Shown here piece after piece: positions 63,001 through 64,000 of a stretch of 64,000 nucleotides of DNA (position 1 is its first letter; every line of letters starts with the position of its first letter). Position numbers and translations under genes: made by a program. Below the pieces are notes generated by a model. The model ran no database searches, was not told the DNA's origin, and saw only the letters and a program-made list of their open reading frames with translations. Source of the DNA: Erythrocercus mccallii (lineage: Eukaryota > Chordata > Aves > Passeriformes > Dicruridae); contig VZRG01000031.1 of the NCBI GenBank assembly GCA_013397435.1, forward strand, positions 1,058,609 to 1,122,608, in the 5' to 3' direction.

Positions 63001-64000
63001 CACAGAATCAGCATGGCATGGGTTTGAAGGACCTTAAAGATCACCTAGTTCCAACACACCTGACATGGTCAGGGACACCTTTCTCTAGATCAAGTTAAAG
63101 CCCCATCCACACTGACACTGAACACTCCCAGGGATGGAGAATCCAAAACTTCTGTGGGCAACCTGTTCCAATGCTTCACCATCACCACAGTAAAGAATTT
63201 TTTATTTATGTCTAGTTAAATCTTACTCTCATTTTGAAGCTGTTCCCCTTTGTCCTGTCACTATATGTTCTTGCAAATAGTCTCTCTCCATCATTCTCAT
63301 TCTTATAGGCTCCCTGCAGGTACTGGAAGGCAATAATTTGGTAATCCTGAAGACTCCTCTTGTCCAGCCTGATCAATTCCAGTTCTCTTGGCCTTTTCTT
63401 GTAGGAGAAGTGCTCCATCCTTCTAATCATCCTGGTGTCACTCCTCGGGGCTTGCTCCATCAGGTCAGTGTCCTTCATGTTCTGGGGACCAAATCAGAGT
63501 CTCATGACAGCAGAACAGTGGGGCAGAATCCCCTCCCTCACCCTGCTGGTTGCACTTCTTTGGATGCAGCCCAGGACACAATTGGCTTTCTAGCCTCCAA
63601 GCACATTTTGCTATCTCGTGTCCAGCCTCTGATTCACCAGCACCTGATTCCTTTCAGCAGAACTGTTCTCCATCTGTTTATCCCTCACCCTGTGTTGACG
63701 CCAGGGGTTACCCCAACCCAGGTGCTGTCCAGCCAGTTTCTTATCCTTTTAACAGCTCATTCATCAAATCCATCTCTCTCCAATTTAGAGAGAAGGATGT
63801 TGTGGGGGGCCATGTCAAAGGCTTTACAGAACTCCAGATAAATGACATCTGTGACCATTCCCTTACTCACTGATGCAGCCACTCCACCATACAAGGCCAT
63901 AGGCTGATGGGGCAGGACTTGCCCTTGGTAAAGCTCTGCTGGCTGTCCCAAATCACCTCCCTGTCTTTAAGTGCCTTAGCAGAGCGTCTAGGAGGATCTG
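63001..64000 (-). mobile_element. CR1 LINE, truncated, running off the right edge
   Basis: The plus strand begins CACAGAATCAGCATGG and continues with the reverse complement of the CR1 3' UTR and ORF2 C-terminal region. Landmarks include CTTTAAGGTCCTTCAAACCC, GAAGCATTGGAACAGGTTGC and GGAGCACTTCTCCTACAAG on the minus strand. Its 3' octamer end is at 63001. Upstream in the element a reverse transcriptase segment survives (63757-63951). Between the reverse transcriptase part (about 63735) and the C-terminal part (about 63690) roughly 500 bp are missing compared with a full CR1 as I recall it. Frame breaks show it is dead. The 5' part continues beyond 64000. Confidence 0.96.
63757..63951 (-). pseudogene. 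CR1 ORF2 reverse transcriptase remnant
   Basis: The minus strand encodes TDVIYLEFCKAFDMAPHNIL followed by LSKLERDGFDE and a stop. This is RT motif A of CR1-type LINEs, usually YLDF.KAFD. The acidic residue at the catalytic first position is Glu instead of the usual Asp. Just upstream, the conserved FTKGKSC motif lies in a different frame (about 63915-63940), so a frameshift separates the two. The YADD catalytic box is lost in the internal deletion. The protein would be non-functional. The longer antisense frames at 63338-63873 (167 and 107 codons) are shadows of this element. Confidence 0.9.

Noticed and set aside
63338..63873. Longest non-satellite plus-strand open frames of the window (167 and 107 codons)
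   Set aside because: They run antisense to the CR1 element on the minus strand and have no protein character of their own.
1..64000. tRNA, rRNA, snRNA, known microRNA hairpins, CRISPR arrays
   Set aside because: Scanned by eye for B-box, conserved snRNA and familiar microRNA sequences and for regularly spaced repeats; none was found. A covariance-model search was not possible.

Overview
The window looks like nuclear DNA from a bird. It is AT-rich and CpG-poor. It carries several CR1 LINE fragments whose 3' ends finish in the avian-type octamer (ATTCTATG / ATTCTGTG), and at least two solo LTRs of endogenous retroviruses, one of which resembles a family common in birds. No bacterial-style gene, CRISPR array, rRNA or tRNA was seen. 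The species cannot be fixed from the sequence; nothing contradicts a songbird or other neognath.

Layout. Positions 1-35 kb are almost entirely non-coding. They hold an interrupted (AAGGG)n satellite with a 30-N assembly gap (16615-16813), one old CR1 copy (28022-28225), two perfect short tandem duplications, a CpG-enriched patch near 9.4-9.55 kb and a few isolated exon-like segments. From 35 to 55 kb the repeat load rises: an ERVL-like solo LTR on the minus strand (about 35459-36040), CR1 copies at 37408, 38614 and 46108, a promoter/poly(A)-bearing LTR-like unit at 41291-41718, a possible LTR at 51724-52124, a perfect 12-bp hairpin at 53923, and a well-delimited solo LTR at 54160-54838 with a 6-bp target duplication. 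The right end (63001-64000) is a truncated CR1 on the minus strand that still shows part of its reverse transcriptase and runs off the window.

Genes. No complete gene can be demonstrated. The best candidate is the 3' end of an unidentified plus-strand gene. Exon-like blocks at 57718-57794, 58977-59004, 59888-59975 and 61770-61855 can be joined in one reading frame to a stop codon, with an ATTAAA signal about 460 bases further on. I do not recognise the protein, and splice-like motifs are common by chance in DNA this T-rich, so the model is tentative. Other single exon-like segments (4086, 5401 minus, 5964, 20005, 30790-30938) are weaker. Most of the window is best read as intergenic or long-intron sequence.

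I found no convincing previously undescribed biological system. The most useful leads are the tentative C-terminal gene model, the textbook-like 70-bp candidate intron at 30869-30938, and the LTR-like promoter unit at 41.3-41.7 kb.
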